DNA of 64,000 bases, taken from assembly GCA_040218875.1 (NCBI GenBank), contig JAVJQP010000161.1; one strand, given 5' to 3'. This DNA is from Coleofasciculus sp937127375 (GTDB lineage: Bacteria > Cyanobacteriota > Cyanobacteriia > Cyanobacteriales > Coleofasciculaceae). Below are positions 54,480 to 63,448 of the stretch, one piece after another. Every line of letters begins with the position of its first letter. Within the stretch, counting starts at the first letter, position 1. The notes under the pieces are model-generated. The model did no database searches, was not told the origin of the DNA, and was given only the letters and a program-made list of their open reading frames with translations. The translations under genes were made by a program, and so were the position numbers.

Positions 54480-54919
54480 ATTTTAATGACTTTTTCCGAG
54501 CTGAGGATGGCTATGGTATTGATTTAGCCATCAGCTATGATGTAGAGTCTACAGTACCTATCAATAAATTTTACCTAAGTTTTGATGCTGTCCTAGATTC
54601 TGGGCAAGTGGAAATTATTGAGACGGCATCAGCGAATGGTAATGTCATTGGGCAACTATTCGCCGATAATATCACAGGAAACAGTGTTCCTGACCTAGCA
54701 GACTCAGATACTTTCGATACACCCGTCACTCAGTTCAGTATACTCAAGGATATTAATCTGACCAGTGAAATTGGTACGGGTTTATCCAATATGACTACCA
54801 TTGACCAAGAATATGCCCCAGTTCCCGAACCCCTGACTATCCTGGGTTCAGCCGCCGCTTTAGGGTTTGGTGTTGCATTTAAAAAACAGCATTCGCGAAA
54901 TAAGAAAAACATCAAATAA
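54480..54919 (+). pseudogene. PEP-CTERM paralogue 4, 5'-deleted
   Basis: The frame starts abruptly in FNDFFRAEDGYGIDLAISYD, equivalent to about residue 97 of paralogue 1, and runs in frame to an intact sorting signal PVPEPLTILGSAAALGFGVA and KKQHSRNKKNIK. Signal peptide, first 95 or so residues, RBS and leader hairpins are gone: the family's upstream box at 54380-54475 joins directly to the middle of the coding sequence. A single deletion explains this. An internal ATG could start a 103-residue product at 54608, but without export signal it would not be sorted. Confidence 0.9.
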
Positions 54920-54968
54920 AAAGCTACGTCAACAACATTTCTAATGATTTCTTCATTGTTGTCAATCT

Positions 54969-55000
54969 CCCGCCACCAGTCATTGGTTAGGCGGGTTTTT
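54969..55000 (+). terminator. Intrinsic terminator after PEP-CTERM pseudogene
   Basis: CCCGCCACCAGTCATTGGTT then AGGCGGGTTTTT; same family of terminators, shorter arm. Confidence 0.75.
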
Positions 55001-55089
55001 GTGGAATTAGCGATTTTGCTGTTAACCCAATCTGAATTAAGGATATTGGGTCAGAGCAGTTGAACAAGTATCTATACTCAGGATAATAT

Positions 55090-55214
55090 GAGGTTTATGA
55101 AGCGTTGATGAAGACCAAGGCTTTTTATATAAAAATTATGTGAGGATTGGGAATACATTCAGTAGCTGAAATTTCACCGCCGTTAACCACCCAGTTGGTA
55201 GGGCGGATTTTCCT
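55090..55214 (+). pseudogene. Fifth PEP-CTERM unit reduced to promoter box plus terminator
   Basis: The upstream box (GGTTTATGAAGCGTTGATGA, then CTTTTTATATAAAAATTATG and AATACATTC) is followed after only about 20 bases by a family terminator (ACCGCCGTTAACCACCCAGT, then TGGTAGGGCGGATTTT at about 55176-55211). The entire leader and coding sequence is missing. This is a deletion scar of a former fifth unit. Confidence 0.7.
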
Positions 55215-55239
55215 TGGCTGTCCATGTTCACGCAACATC

Positions 55240-55307
55240 TGTAGGGGCGACCCGCCGCATTAAATGAGAAAAACCAACTTATCAATTTGATCGGGTCGCC
55301 CGACCCA
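55240..55307. repeat. Dispersed inverted repeat, family B unit 1 (second copy)
   Basis: TGTAGGGGCGACCCGCCGCA ... CGGGTCGCCC; the ends match the element at 18784-18848, while the centre differs. Confidence 0.7.
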
Positions 55308-55440
55308 TGATACCGTCAATTCAAGACTAATAATATTGGGGTTGCCCCTGGAAAAAATTCACACAAGCAACCCATTGATCTTATCGCGGGAACCCAGCAT
55401 CAGGTATCAAAAATTATTTAACACCATCTGCATGTAGACT

Positions 55441-55505
55441 AGGGCGAGTCGAGACAGGTTAATTGTCACACCTCAATATTTGTTCAGCGACTCGCCCCTA
55501 CAACC
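55441..55505. repeat. Dispersed inverted repeat, family B unit 2 (second copy)
   Basis: AGGGCGAGTCGAGACAGGTT ... CGACTCGCCCCTACAACC; close copy of 18891-18953. Frames starting before the rhomboid gene run through it. Confidence 0.7.
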
Positions 55506-55609
55506 GCGAACCCGATAATTCCCACAACCGCGATCACGTCTTGGATCGGGTTATCGTTGAAAAGGTGAACTTCACCTACTCCTCCCAACCCGATCGCCAA
55601 TCACTCTTG

Positions 55610-57184
55610 ATGGATATTAATCAGTTGCTCCTCTGGATCGTCTGCACCTCTTGCGTTCTGAACATTATCGTCGGAATTCGTCGTGCTAGTATTTCGGATT
55701 CAGCCGTGTACATCCGTAGCTGGATGATTGTTTCTGGGTTGGTGTTAGCCACAACTGCTGTCTTATATATCCTCACTCCAGAGAATGCAGGCTGGATTGG
55801 CGGGGGGTTATGGGGATTGTTGATCTTAATGCCGATTCTGGGATTTAGACTCATGAATCAACTGGCATATCAGGAACGCTTTGGTGCAGCTAGCCGACTG
55901 GGTAAACTCCTGTGTTGGCTACACCCCGCCCAGAATTGGCGTCAATTTGCTGAATTATTGGACACGCTGGAACAATTAAAGCAGGGTTCAACGGTTGAAG
56001 CCACGGCGATTATTAACCGCTACAAAACCACCAATCGTCCTCTGGTGCGACACACCATTGCTACCCTCTATAAAATGGAGGCGCGTTGGCAAGAGTTGCG
56101 GGAGTGGATTGAGACCAATTTATCACAAACCGCCCTAGAACATGATCCCCGTCTGATCCTGTACTACCTGCGAGCATTAGGAGAGATGGGAGACTTAAAT
56201 CGTTTGCTCACCCAACTTGATCAGTTTGAACGTATCTTAGAACGGAGCGATCGCGGCATCAATCAGAGTCAAGCTTATTTATTTGCCTTTGCCTTTTGCG
56301 GTCAAAAAGCCCAGGTCGTACAATTACTCACTGGACCTTTAGCATTTTATCCAAAGTACATTCGCCAATTTTGGCTGGCTACAGCAGATTGGGCGGCGGG
56401 AGACGTAGAGGAAGCACGTCAGCAACTGTCGGCTATTTCTCACCGCCATACTGGACTCTACCGCCATGCGATTCAAGCTCGTTTATCTCAGTCAGCTGTC
56501 AACCCTGATGCTGTTTTGACTCCATATTCTCAGCAAATTTTAGCCCGACTTACCCTCAATCTCCAACATCAGATGCGATACGGTTCCAGAGAACGGTTTT
56601 TGGGTTCTAGAGCCTATACGACTTGGGCAATTATTGGATTAAACCTGATTGTATTTGGATTAGAAATTCACTTTGGCGGAAGTGAAAATCCGCAAGTTTT
56701 ATACAAACTTGGAGCCTTAGTACCAGAGGAAGTTCTCGACGGTGCTTGGTGGCGGTTATTAACCTCAACATTTTTACACTTTGGATTTCTGCATCTATTA
56801 ATGAATATGCTGGGTCTGTATATCCTTGGACCCTTTGTCGAATATGCGCTCTCTGGGTGGCGATATTTGCTACTTTACCTCAGTAGTGGTGTTGGTTCGA
56901 TGTTGGTAGTTTCTCTAGCCACTCATTTCGGATACTCTGAGGCGCAATTTGTAGTTGGGGCATCCGGTTCCGTGATGGGAATTGTGGGCGCAACGGCGGC
57001 TATTTTACTTCAAGGATGGCGGCGCGAGAAATCGCGTTTAGCGTCTCGTCGTTTACGGTTTATTTTATTTATTATTGCCTTTCAAGTTATCTTTGACCTA
57101 TCAATTCCTCAAGTAAGTTTCACAGGTCACACGTCAGGCTTAATTATCGGTTTTTTGGTGGGGCTTATGCTGTACCATAAGTAA
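55610..57184 (+). CDS. Rhomboid family intramembrane serine protease with N-terminal helical-repeat region
   Basis: 524 residues from ATG 55610 (MDINQLLLWIV); the frame is open to 55463, but that part is repeat sequence. Two or three N-terminal membrane segments (to about 80) precede a soluble TPR-like region (about 95-320, QLKQGSTVEATAIINRYK, YYLRALGEMGDLNRLL). A six-segment rhomboid domain follows from about 345. FLHFGFLHLLMNMLGLYILG, the nucleophile in VVGASGSVMG (S452) and GHTSG (H507) give the Ser/His dyad. Cleaves membrane proteins within the bilayer; targets unknown. Confidence 0.9.
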   Translation: MDINQLLLWIVCTSCVLNIIVGIRRASISDSAVYIRSWMIVSGLVLATTAVLYILTPENAGWIGGGLWGLLILMPILGFRLMNQLAYQERFGAASRLGKLLCWLHPAQNWRQFAELLDTLEQLKQGSTVEATAIINRYKTTNRPLVRHTIATLYKMEARWQELREWIETNLSQTALEHDPRLILYYLRALGEMGDLNRLLTQLDQFERILERSDRGINQSQAYLFAFAFCGQKAQVVQLLTGPLAFYPKYIRQFWLATADWAAGDVEEARQQLSAISHRHTGLYRHAIQARLSQSAVNPDAVLTPYSQQILARLTLNLQHQMRYGSRERFLGSRAYTTWAIIGLNLIVFGLEIHFGGSENPQVLYKLGALVPEEVLDGAWWRLLTSTFLHFGFLHLLMNMLGLYILGPFVEYALSGWRYLLLYLSSGVGSMLVVSLATHFGYSEAQFVVGASGSVMGIVGATAAILLQGWRREKSRLASRRLRFILFIIAFQVIFDLSIPQVSFTGHTSGLIIGFLVGLMLYHK

Positions 57185-57223
57185 TACTAAATCTGGGTTA
57201 ATTACCCCCGTTTGGGTAGGGAC

Positions 57224-57270
57224 GGCGATTGCCTAGTAAGCGCTTAGCACTCTGGGCAATTGCTTTTTTT
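57224..57270 (+). terminator. Intrinsic terminator of the rhomboid gene
   Basis: GCGATTGCC and GGCAATTGC form a stem (one mismatch) followed by TTTTTTT. It lies about 40 bases after the stop codon. Confidence 0.75.
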
Positions 57271-57387
57271 GTTTGCCAAAGATGATTATATACTATAGCG
57301 TCAAAACTTATTCGTCAACGCTTAATTGCTTAAGCTGTAGCATTTAACCTCTAGTTCTGGTACATAAATGCTCATAAGCTAAAGGAT

Positions 57388-57612
57388 ATGTACCGAGTTA
57401 GAGTCAGAGTTAAAGAGCTGTGTCAGGAAAAAGACTGGAGCCTCAACGAATTGAGCTTGCGTTCTGGTGTCACCTATAGCACCGTTAGGCGTTACGCCCT
57501 GCAATCCTTGGGCAAGGTAAACATGGATACTGTGTGCAGGATAAAGGAAACGTTTGGTTGTTCTTGGGAAGAATTGCTGGAAGTACAAGGGGATAGTTCG
57601 TTCGATGACTAA
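57388..57612 (+). CDS. XRE/Cro-type helix-turn-helix regulator
   Basis: 74 residues. RVKELCQEKDWSLNELSLRSGVTYSTVRRY is a classic HTH_3/XRE DNA-binding domain, then MDTVCRIKETFGCSWEELLE. There is no other domain, so any regulation depends on partner binding. It lies 25 bases before surE, likely in one transcript. Confidence 0.88.
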   Translation: MYRVRVRVKELCQEKDWSLNELSLRSGVTYSTVRRYALQSLGKVNMDTVCRIKETFGCSWEELLEVQGDSSFDD

Positions 57613-57637
57613 GTAGTCAGGAGTCACACGGAATTTG

Positions 57638-58429
57638 ATGAAATTGCTGATCAGCAACGATGACGGAATTTTTGCCTTGGGGATTCGCACCTTGGCTGAT
57701 ACACTGGCACAAGCGGGTCATGATGTTACCGTCGTTTGTCCAGATCGAGAGCGATCGGCAACAGGTCATGGTTTAACCCTCCATGATCCTATTCGCGCCG
57801 AAGCAGTTGATACGATTTTTCACCCGGCGGTTAAAGCTTGGTCTTGTTCCGGAACTCCCTCAGATTGTGTCAAGTTAGCATTGGGAGCCTTAATTGATAG
57901 TCCTCCCGATTTCGTCCTATCGGGGATTAACCACGGTTCTAACTTAGGCACTGATATCCTTTACTCTGGCACGGTTTCCGCCGCCATGGAAGGGGTTTTA
58001 GAAGGAATTCCCAGTATTGCCTTCAGTCTGACTAGCTATACGTCAAAGGAGTTTCATGTTGCAGCCACGTTTGCCAAAAGCCTGATTGAGCGACTCTCTG
58101 GTGCACCCCTAGCTAAAGTCATGTTACTTAATGTTAATGTACCGCCCGTGAGTCAGGCGGAAATTGCTGGGGTTAAGGTTACCCGTCAAGGAATTCGTCG
58201 CTATTTTGATAGCTTTGAGAAACGAGTTGATCCACGGGGTAAAACCTATTATTGGTTAGCGGGTGAAGTGATTGAGGATATAGAACAACCGCCTCATTCC
58301 CATCTTCCCCCCGATTTACCTACCGATGTTCAAGCCGTTAAGGAAAACTATATTGCGATTACGCCCCTGCAATACAACCTGACGGATATTGCTGGCGTCT
58401 CTAGTTTGCAGAGTATACAGTTTTCTTAA
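57638..58429 (+). CDS. surE: 5'/3'-nucleotidase SurE
   Basis: 263 residues starting at ATG 57638 (MKLLISNDDG); a TTG three bases earlier is also in frame. NDDG with the metal-binding Asp pair, the DRERSATGHGLTLHDPIR block, NHGSNLGTDILYSGTVSAAMEG and the C-terminal TDVQAVKENYIAITPLQYNLT are all typical. Removes phosphate from nucleoside monophosphates and is a stationary-phase survival factor in E. coli. Follows the XRE gene. Confidence 0.96.
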   Translation: MKLLISNDDGIFALGIRTLADTLAQAGHDVTVVCPDRERSATGHGLTLHDPIRAEAVDTIFHPAVKAWSCSGTPSDCVKLALGALIDSPPDFVLSGINHGSNLGTDILYSGTVSAAMEGVLEGIPSIAFSLTSYTSKEFHVAATFAKSLIERLSGAPLAKVMLLNVNVPPVSQAEIAGVKVTRQGIRRYFDSFEKRVDPRGKTYYWLAGEVIEDIEQPPHSHLPPDLPTDVQAVKENYIAITPLQYNLTDIAGVSSLQSIQFS

Positions 58430-58574
58430 GCTGGGTTCGTAGTAGGCACGAAGCGTGCCAGAAGCGGCTAAAGCGCTGACTACAAACTCTAAAGTCAGCG
58501 ACATTCATTTTAAGTGGGTGGACACAATTAACGTGAACGGTGGAGAACTCGCTGCCCTTGAGAAGCAAGCTACG

Positions 58575-58606
58575 TCATTCGTCATTCGTCATTCGTCATT
58601 CGTCAC
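58575..58606. repeat. Short tandem repeat, about 4 copies of CATTCGT
   Basis: Heptameric STRR, perfect units. Confidence 0.9.
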
Positions 58607-58612
58607 TTAGAC

Positions 58613-58675
58613 AGGGCGGGTTTAGTGACATTAGAGTGGGCAAAAAACGATAGTAGTGAAACCCGCCCCTACAGA
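58613..58675. repeat. Dispersed inverted repeat, family A (third copy)
   Basis: AGGGCGGGTTTAGTGACATT ... GTGAAACCCGCCCCTACA; matches 20281-20344 in length and arms, with centre AACGATAGTAGT shared. Confidence 0.7.
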
Positions 58676-58707
58676 TAAAACTCTTTTCTAGTTATTGATC
58701 ATTTACC

Positions 58708-58797
58708 TTCCCCAGCTTCCCCAGCTCCCCCTGCTCCCCCAGCTCCCCCTGCTCCCCCAGCTCCCCCTGCTCCCCCAGCTCCCCCTGCTCCCCCTCA
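58708..58797. repeat. Pyrimidine-rich tandem repeat (CCCCCAGCTCCCCCTGCT)
   Basis: About four 18-base units composed of two 9-base halves. Strand-asymmetric C/T content could favour unusual structures. Confidence 0.9.
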
Positions 58798-58825
58798 CCA
58801 CAAGACTTATTCAGCAAGCCCTAAT

Positions 58826-59053
58826 TTATTGGGGCGTTTTTTGTAACTCCGGTCGCTCTTCCGGAACGATCGCGCCTTCTACAGGACATACCTGTAAACA
58901 TATACCACAATCGATGCAGGTATCGAAATCAATCCAATACCAGTCTGTCCCCTTGACATTTTTGCCCGGACCAGGGTGAATGCAAGCAACTGGACAAGCA
59001 TCGACGCAATCTGCAACCCCTTCGCAGGTTTCGGTAACAATAGTGTGAGACAC
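58826..59053 (-). CDS. Bacterial-type ferredoxin, two cluster motifs
   Basis: 75 residues. First motif: C10, C16, C20, C24 (CEGVADCVDACPVACI). Second: C46, C49, C52, C56 (CIDCGICLQVCP), the canonical CxxCxxCxxxC(P) 4Fe-4S motif. The first motif's C-x5-C-x3-C spacing is like the 7Fe/8Fe ferredoxins with a modified first site. Cyanobacteria carry one such dicluster ferredoxin of unclear partner. The C-terminus (VPEERPELQKTPQ) reaches to the repeat region. Confidence 0.9.
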   Translation of the reverse strand: MSHTIVTETCEGVADCVDACPVACIHPGPGKNVKGTDWYWIDFDTCIDCGICLQVCPVEGAIVPEERPELQKTPQ

Positions 59054-59735
59054 GCTATTCCCTCTCGTAGTTACATGACATTGAGAGATGATCCCCCATG
59101 GGTTTTATGTTACTGCATTATCGGCAAGGAATCCATGTATCTCAACACCAATCAACGATTATAGTGTGCCGTTTATTGCTCCACCTTTTCCCCGACAATT
59201 CGCCAAATAGGAATGAATGAGACTTGCTTCAGGTGTATCTTTGACTTCTCGACGGGTTTTGAGCAGGAAGCCACCAGATCGCGATGACAACCTGAAGCAA
59301 GATATTACTTGGGTATTTTTTCATAGCCAGTCGTCAGTGGTCATTGGTCAGGGAACAGGGAACGGGGAACAGGGAACGGGGAACAGGGAACGGGGAACAG
59401 GCAACAGGGAACGGGGAACAGGCAACAGGCAACAGTAGAAAATGTCCTAACCTGCCTTAGTAAGGCTATAACTGGATGCAGAATGATTTAAGGGCAATCC
59501 TCAACTCAGCCAGCAGAAGTCCGTCTGGTCATGGGGCGAGGGCAGAAAGATGAGACAATAGAGGTAAGAGTGAATGACAAAGGATATAAAACAAATAACA
59601 ACTCAGACAGATAAATGTATCTAAAATTGAGATTGGTCTAAACTAACTGAAAACGGAAGCGTTTTTCAACGTTCACCGATATCGCTGCGCTTATTTGTTT
59701 TAAATCGCCCGACTGAAACAGTCAACCAGACGTGC
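59054..59735. other. Intergenic region between ferredoxin and cyclase genes
   Basis: 682 bases. Carries the STRR at 59345-59434 and AT-rich sequence from 59570 on. No credible gene; a frame across the repeat codes only for repeat peptide. The CyaB promoter is presumably near 59600-59700. Confidence 0.5.
59345..59434. repeat. Short tandem repeat of GGGAACA/GGGAACG/GCAACAG
   Basis: About twelve heptamers, same family (opposite strand) as 28692-28729. Confidence 0.9.
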
Positions 59736-62393
59736 ATGAGCGTGCGTCTGACAGCCAGAGCAAAAAGTAGCTGTTCAACAGCGAATACTATGACACTGTC
59801 TAATGCCGGTAGCGTTCTTGCTACATTGACCCAGTTAACCCAACTCAATCGCACGAGCGTTTTAACTCATCGAGTTAAAGACCTATCCCTTCCCGAATTT
59901 ATCTGCTTACTGGACTTCATCACCGCTGAATTTCAGCAATTTCTGCGGGCGCTGGAAATGATTAACCATGAAGCGCTGGAAACCATGCTGGAGCAGGTGA
60001 TGGAGGCATTTACCCTAAAAATCGGTCAACTCCTACAAGCTGAGCGTACTACTATCTTCCTCGTTGATGGTGACAAAGACCAGCTTTGGGCAAAAATTCC
60101 CTCTGGTGAGGACAACGCCGCCAAGGAGGTTCGCATTCCCCTAAATGTGGGTTTAGCGGGTCATGTGGCGACGACGGGCGAATCACTCAATATCACCAAA
60201 GCCTATAACCATCCCCTGTTTAATCCTGAAGTTGACGAATCTCCGGGCTATCATACCAATTCACTCTTGTGTATGCCCATTGTCAGTAGCAATAAAAAGA
60301 TTGTCGCTGTCGTGCAGTTGTTGAATAAAGCTGGGGGTGTACCGTTTGACGAAGAAGATGAACAGCGCTTCCGTGACTTTGCCGCCTCGATTGGCATTAT
60401 CCTAGAAACCTGCCAATCGTTCTACATGGCAGCCCGTAACCAACGTGGTGCAGCCGCCCTCCTGAAGGCAACTCAGTACCTGGGTCAAAGTTTAGACCTA
60501 GAAGCTACACTGCGTCTAGTCATGGATCAAGCGCGGGAGTTAATGAAAGCAGACCGCTCCACGTTATTTATGCTAAGTAAAGATGATGGGGAACTGTGGA
60601 GTAAGGTGGCGACGGCTGATGGCAAAGAGATGATGGAAATCCGGATCTCAGCCAATCGAGGAATTGCAGGTTATGTGGCGTCTACGGGTCAACCGTTGAA
60701 TATTGCCGATGCCTATAAAGATCCTCGCTTTGATCCAACGACGGACAAAAAAACAGGCTATGTCACCCGTAATATTCTCTGTATGCCTGTCTTTAACTCG
60801 GGTGGCGAATTAATTGGTGTGACTCAATTGATCAACAAGAATCAAGGTAGCTTCACCACCTCCGATGAAGAGTTTATGCGGGCATTTAATATTCAAGCTG
60901 GAATTGCCCTAGAGAATGCCAAACTTTTTGAAAATGTTCTGCTCGAAAAGCAATATCAAAAAGATATCCTGCAAAGCCTTTCTGATGCGGTTATTTCTAC
61001 CGATATGCAGGGACGAATTGTGACAATTAATGATGCGGCGCTAGGATTACTGGGATGTCCCTTACAACAACTCGACAATCGCAACCGTCAGTTGTGGGAG
61101 GAAAAACTTACCAATCGCTACGTCTGGGAGGTTGTACCCATTGAACATCTCCAATTCCGCTTACAAGACAGCCTAACTACGGGGGCGAAGCATTACCTTC
61201 CCGAACAAAATTTAATGGTCGGTCTGTTTCAATGTCCCCTGGAAGACATAGAAATACCGAATACTCCCCCCTATTGCCAATCCCATGATGATACTCATCT
61301 TTATCTCCTAGCTATTCCTAAAAGCGATGACCCAAAAACCTATAGTTTGTGGAATGAAGATGATGATAATTCTGGATATTTAGGTTACCTGTCTAAACAG
61401 CAAATTCAACCGATTGAGCGGAGTATTAATTTAACAGTTAATCCGCTAACCAATCCCCAAGGAATGGTGCGAGGGGGTCTGGTTGTATTAGAAGATATTA
61501 GTCGAGAAAAGCGGCTGAAAACAACCATGTATCGCTACATGACTCCAGAGGTGGCGGATGAAGTCTTAGCCTTAGGTGAAGATGCGCTGATGCAGGGGAG
61601 TAAAAAGGATGTCACTATTTTATTTTCAGATATTCGGGGGTATACGACTTTAACCGAAAATTTGGGAGCGTCGGAAGTTGTATCGCTACTGAATAAATAC
61701 TTTGAAACAATGGTCGAATCGGTATTTGAGCATAAAGGAACCTTAGATAAATTTATTGGTGATGCACTGATGGCAGTTTTTGGCGCTCCCTTGGCGTTAA
61801 AAGAAAATCATGGCTGGATGGCGGTTCAATCCGCCTTAGATATGCGTTGGCGTTTAGCCAAGTTTAATGAACCTCGGATGCGAAATCGTCAACCTTTAAT
61901 TCATATTGGGATTGGAATTAGTTCGGGAGAAGTGGTGTCGGGTAATATTGGTTCCCACAAACGCATGGACTACACGGTTATCGGCGATGGCGTGAACCTC
62001 AGCGCCCGCCTGGAAAGTATTACGAAAGAGTACGGTTGCGATATTATCATTAGTGAATATACCTATAACCTCTGTCGCCATAATGTGTGGGTGCGGGAAC
62101 TCGATAAAATCCGCGTGAAGGGGAAAAACCAAGCGGTCAGCATTTATCATTTGATTCAAGATATCGATACCCCTCTTAATGATAAAACCCACAAATTTTT
62201 AGCTCTGTATGCTAAAGGGCGTCAGGCATACATAAGTCGCGACTTCTCGAAGGCAATTGTTTATTTTGAACAAGCCTATCAACTTGAACCTAATGATAAG
62301 CCAGTTTTGATTCATATTGAACGGGCTAAACATTATCAGAATAATCCTCCTCCCGATTATTGGGATGGCGTTCATACGATGACTAGAAAATAG
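59736..62393 (+). CDS. cyaB: CyaB-type class III adenylate cyclase (GAF-GAF-PAS-cyclase-TPR)
   Basis: 885 residues; ATG 59790 (MTLSNAGSVLA) is a possible later start. Two GAF domains (about 95-230 and 245-405), each with the cyclic-nucleotide-binding NKFDE pattern (LLNKAGGVPFDEEDE; LINKNQGSFTTSDEE), then a PAS-like region (about 410-600). The cyclase domain has metal Asp D632 (ILFSDIRGYTTL) and D676 (IGDALMAVFG), and GDGVNLSARLE. A short TPR-like end (YFEQAYQLEPNDKPVL) follows. Length and order match Anabaena CyaB1/CyaB2, which make cAMP and are activated by cAMP binding to GAF. Cytosolic. Stands alone. Confidence 0.93.
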   Translation: MSVRLTARAKSSCSTANTMTLSNAGSVLATLTQLTQLNRTSVLTHRVKDLSLPEFICLLDFITAEFQQFLRALEMINHEALETMLEQVMEAFTLKIGQLLQAERTTIFLVDGDKDQLWAKIPSGEDNAAKEVRIPLNVGLAGHVATTGESLNITKAYNHPLFNPEVDESPGYHTNSLLCMPIVSSNKKIVAVVQLLNKAGGVPFDEEDEQRFRDFAASIGIILETCQSFYMAARNQRGAAALLKATQYLGQSLDLEATLRLVMDQARELMKADRSTLFMLSKDDGELWSKVATADGKEMMEIRISANRGIAGYVASTGQPLNIADAYKDPRFDPTTDKKTGYVTRNILCMPVFNSGGELIGVTQLINKNQGSFTTSDEEFMRAFNIQAGIALENAKLFENVLLEKQYQKDILQSLSDAVISTDMQGRIVTINDAALGLLGCPLQQLDNRNRQLWEEKLTNRYVWEVVPIEHLQFRLQDSLTTGAKHYLPEQNLMVGLFQCPLEDIEIPNTPPYCQSHDDTHLYLLAIPKSDDPKTYSLWNEDDDNSGYLGYLSKQQIQPIERSINLTVNPLTNPQGMVRGGLVVLEDISREKRLKTTMYRYMTPEVADEVLALGEDALMQGSKKDVTILFSDIRGYTTLTENLGASEVVSLLNKYFETMVESVFEHKGTLDKFIGDALMAVFGAPLALKENHGWMAVQSALDMRWRLAKFNEPRMRNRQPLIHIGIGISSGEVVSGNIGSHKRMDYTVIGDGVNLSARLESITKEYGCDIIISEYTYNLCRHNVWVRELDKIRVKGKNQAVSIYHLIQDIDTPLNDKTHKFLALYAKGRQAYISRDFSKAIVYFEQAYQLEPNDKPVLIHIERAKHYQNNPPPDYWDGVHTMTRK

Positions 62394-62481
62394 GGGACAG
62401 GCACAAGTTTGGATTCCTTGATGTTAATCTACTACAGAACATTCTACTTACAGCAGATTTGGTGGTTGATGAAGTGCAGCC

Positions 62482-63219
62482 TTAAGCAAGATCCCCGACT
62501 TCTTGAAGAAGTCGGGGATCTGTCTTACTTTTGGTCGGGATCTGAAAAACCTCTCTCCAAACCTCTCTCCTACAAGGAGAGAGGCTTTTAACTCTCCCCC
62601 TTTTGAAGGGAAGAGGGGGATCTAAAAGGGAAGGGGGCTGGGGGATTAGGTTTGATATTGATTTTTCTAGATGACGTGAAAAGTCAGGGGGATCTGTCTC
62701 GATTTCTGTGATCAATAATTGCCACTCGATAACTAGAGATTTGGGAATAGTTAAGGAGAGGGGTTGTCCATGATTGAGGGATATGGAAAGGATCAGAGAT
62801 TCATCAGCTTGTAATTTGGCAAAGACATCGGTAACATCATACTGACCAACATTAGGCGCAGGCGCGGCTTGAGCAAATACATCAGGGGCGGTGAGCAGTT
62901 TCCCCCCTGCTGTGGCAATTTCCAGCAATTGGGGATGGGTAAACTCAGCCATAGCCGGAAAGCCGACTAACCGCAGATTCAGGCGCGTTGACTGACCTGG
63001 TATGATTTTTTTGAATAGAACCACCTGCCAAGTTCGTCCGGATTTATCTTTCAACGACTCCTGGGAGTGATAGCGCATGATTCCCGGCGCGTCTTGGTGT
63101 TGTCGCAGTACAGCAACGGCTGGCGGAGTCAGGAAGGTGGCTTGGAATAGGAGTAATACCAGCAGGAATCTACCAAGCGTTAGAAGCAAAGAAAAGTATC
63201 GCTGAATAGGATCAACCAT
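62482..63219 (-). CDS. DUF3122-like exported protein with repeat-derived C-terminus
   Basis: 245 residues from ATG 63219 (MVDPIQRYFSLL); the frame continues upstream without family features. A hydrophobic N-terminal segment (LLLTLGRFLLVLLLFQATFL) is a signal or anchor. The body TWQVVLFKKIIPGQSTRLNLRLVGFPAMAEF, HPQLLEIATAGG and NVGQYDVTDVF is what I associate with cyanobacterial DUF3122 proteins, of unknown function. The last 55 or so residues (SLLDPPLPFKRGR..., PRLLQEVGDL) are translated from an intergenic repeat including the hairpin at 62489, so the original stop was probably lost. Confidence 0.75.
   Translation of the reverse strand: MVDPIQRYFSLLLTLGRFLLVLLLFQATFLTPPAVAVLRQHQDAPGIMRYHSQESLKDKSGRTWQVVLFKKIIPGQSTRLNLRLVGFPAMAEFTHPQLLEIATAGGKLLTAPDVFAQAAPAPNVGQYDVTDVFAKLQADESLILSISLNHGQPLSLTIPKSLVIEWQLLITEIETDPPDFSRHLEKSISNLIPQPPSLLDPPLPFKRGRVKSLSPCRREVWREVFQIPTKSKTDPRLLQEVGDLA
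62489..62522. repeat. Palindromic hairpin between cyaB and DUF3122 genes
   Basis: ATCCCCGACTTCTTGAAGAA followed by GTCGGGGAT: perfect inverted repeat. This hairpin occurs as a dispersed repeat in many cyanobacteria and could act as a bidirectional terminator. Confidence 0.7.
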
Positions 63220-63448
63220 AAGTATTCGATATAAAGTTAACTCAAAGATGTTTGCATATTTCCCCAGAAGGCTTCGCGCATTCGTTACCCCCGCCAGAAA
63301 CAAATATCAATAATACCAAGGATAGATGTGTCGGGGTGACCTGCTCACCTAAATTAACAATTCAAATTCATTAAATTTTATCGGGTCGCCCTTTATTCTC
63401 GCTAATATAGGATATCTTATTTAAATTGTGCCATAGGAGAAATTCATC

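Larger units (their letters stand above)
54920..55609. other. Intergenic region with solo promoter-terminator remnant and dispersed repeats
   Basis: Terminator of copy 4 (54969-55000), the remnant at 55090-55214, and family B repeat units at 55240-55307 and 55441-55505. No gene. Confidence 0.6.
58430..58825. other. Repeat-rich intergenic region
   Basis: Contains a hairpin-like stretch (GTAGTAGGCACGAAGCGTGC, 58439-58485), CATTCGT heptamers (58575-58606), a family A inverted repeat (58613-58675) and a pyrimidine-rich array (58708-58797). No gene. Confidence 0.7.

Noticed and set aside
59217..59438. A 73-codon frame ending in NGEQGTGNRERGTG
   Set aside because: The C-terminal half is the STRR translated; no RBS or homology.
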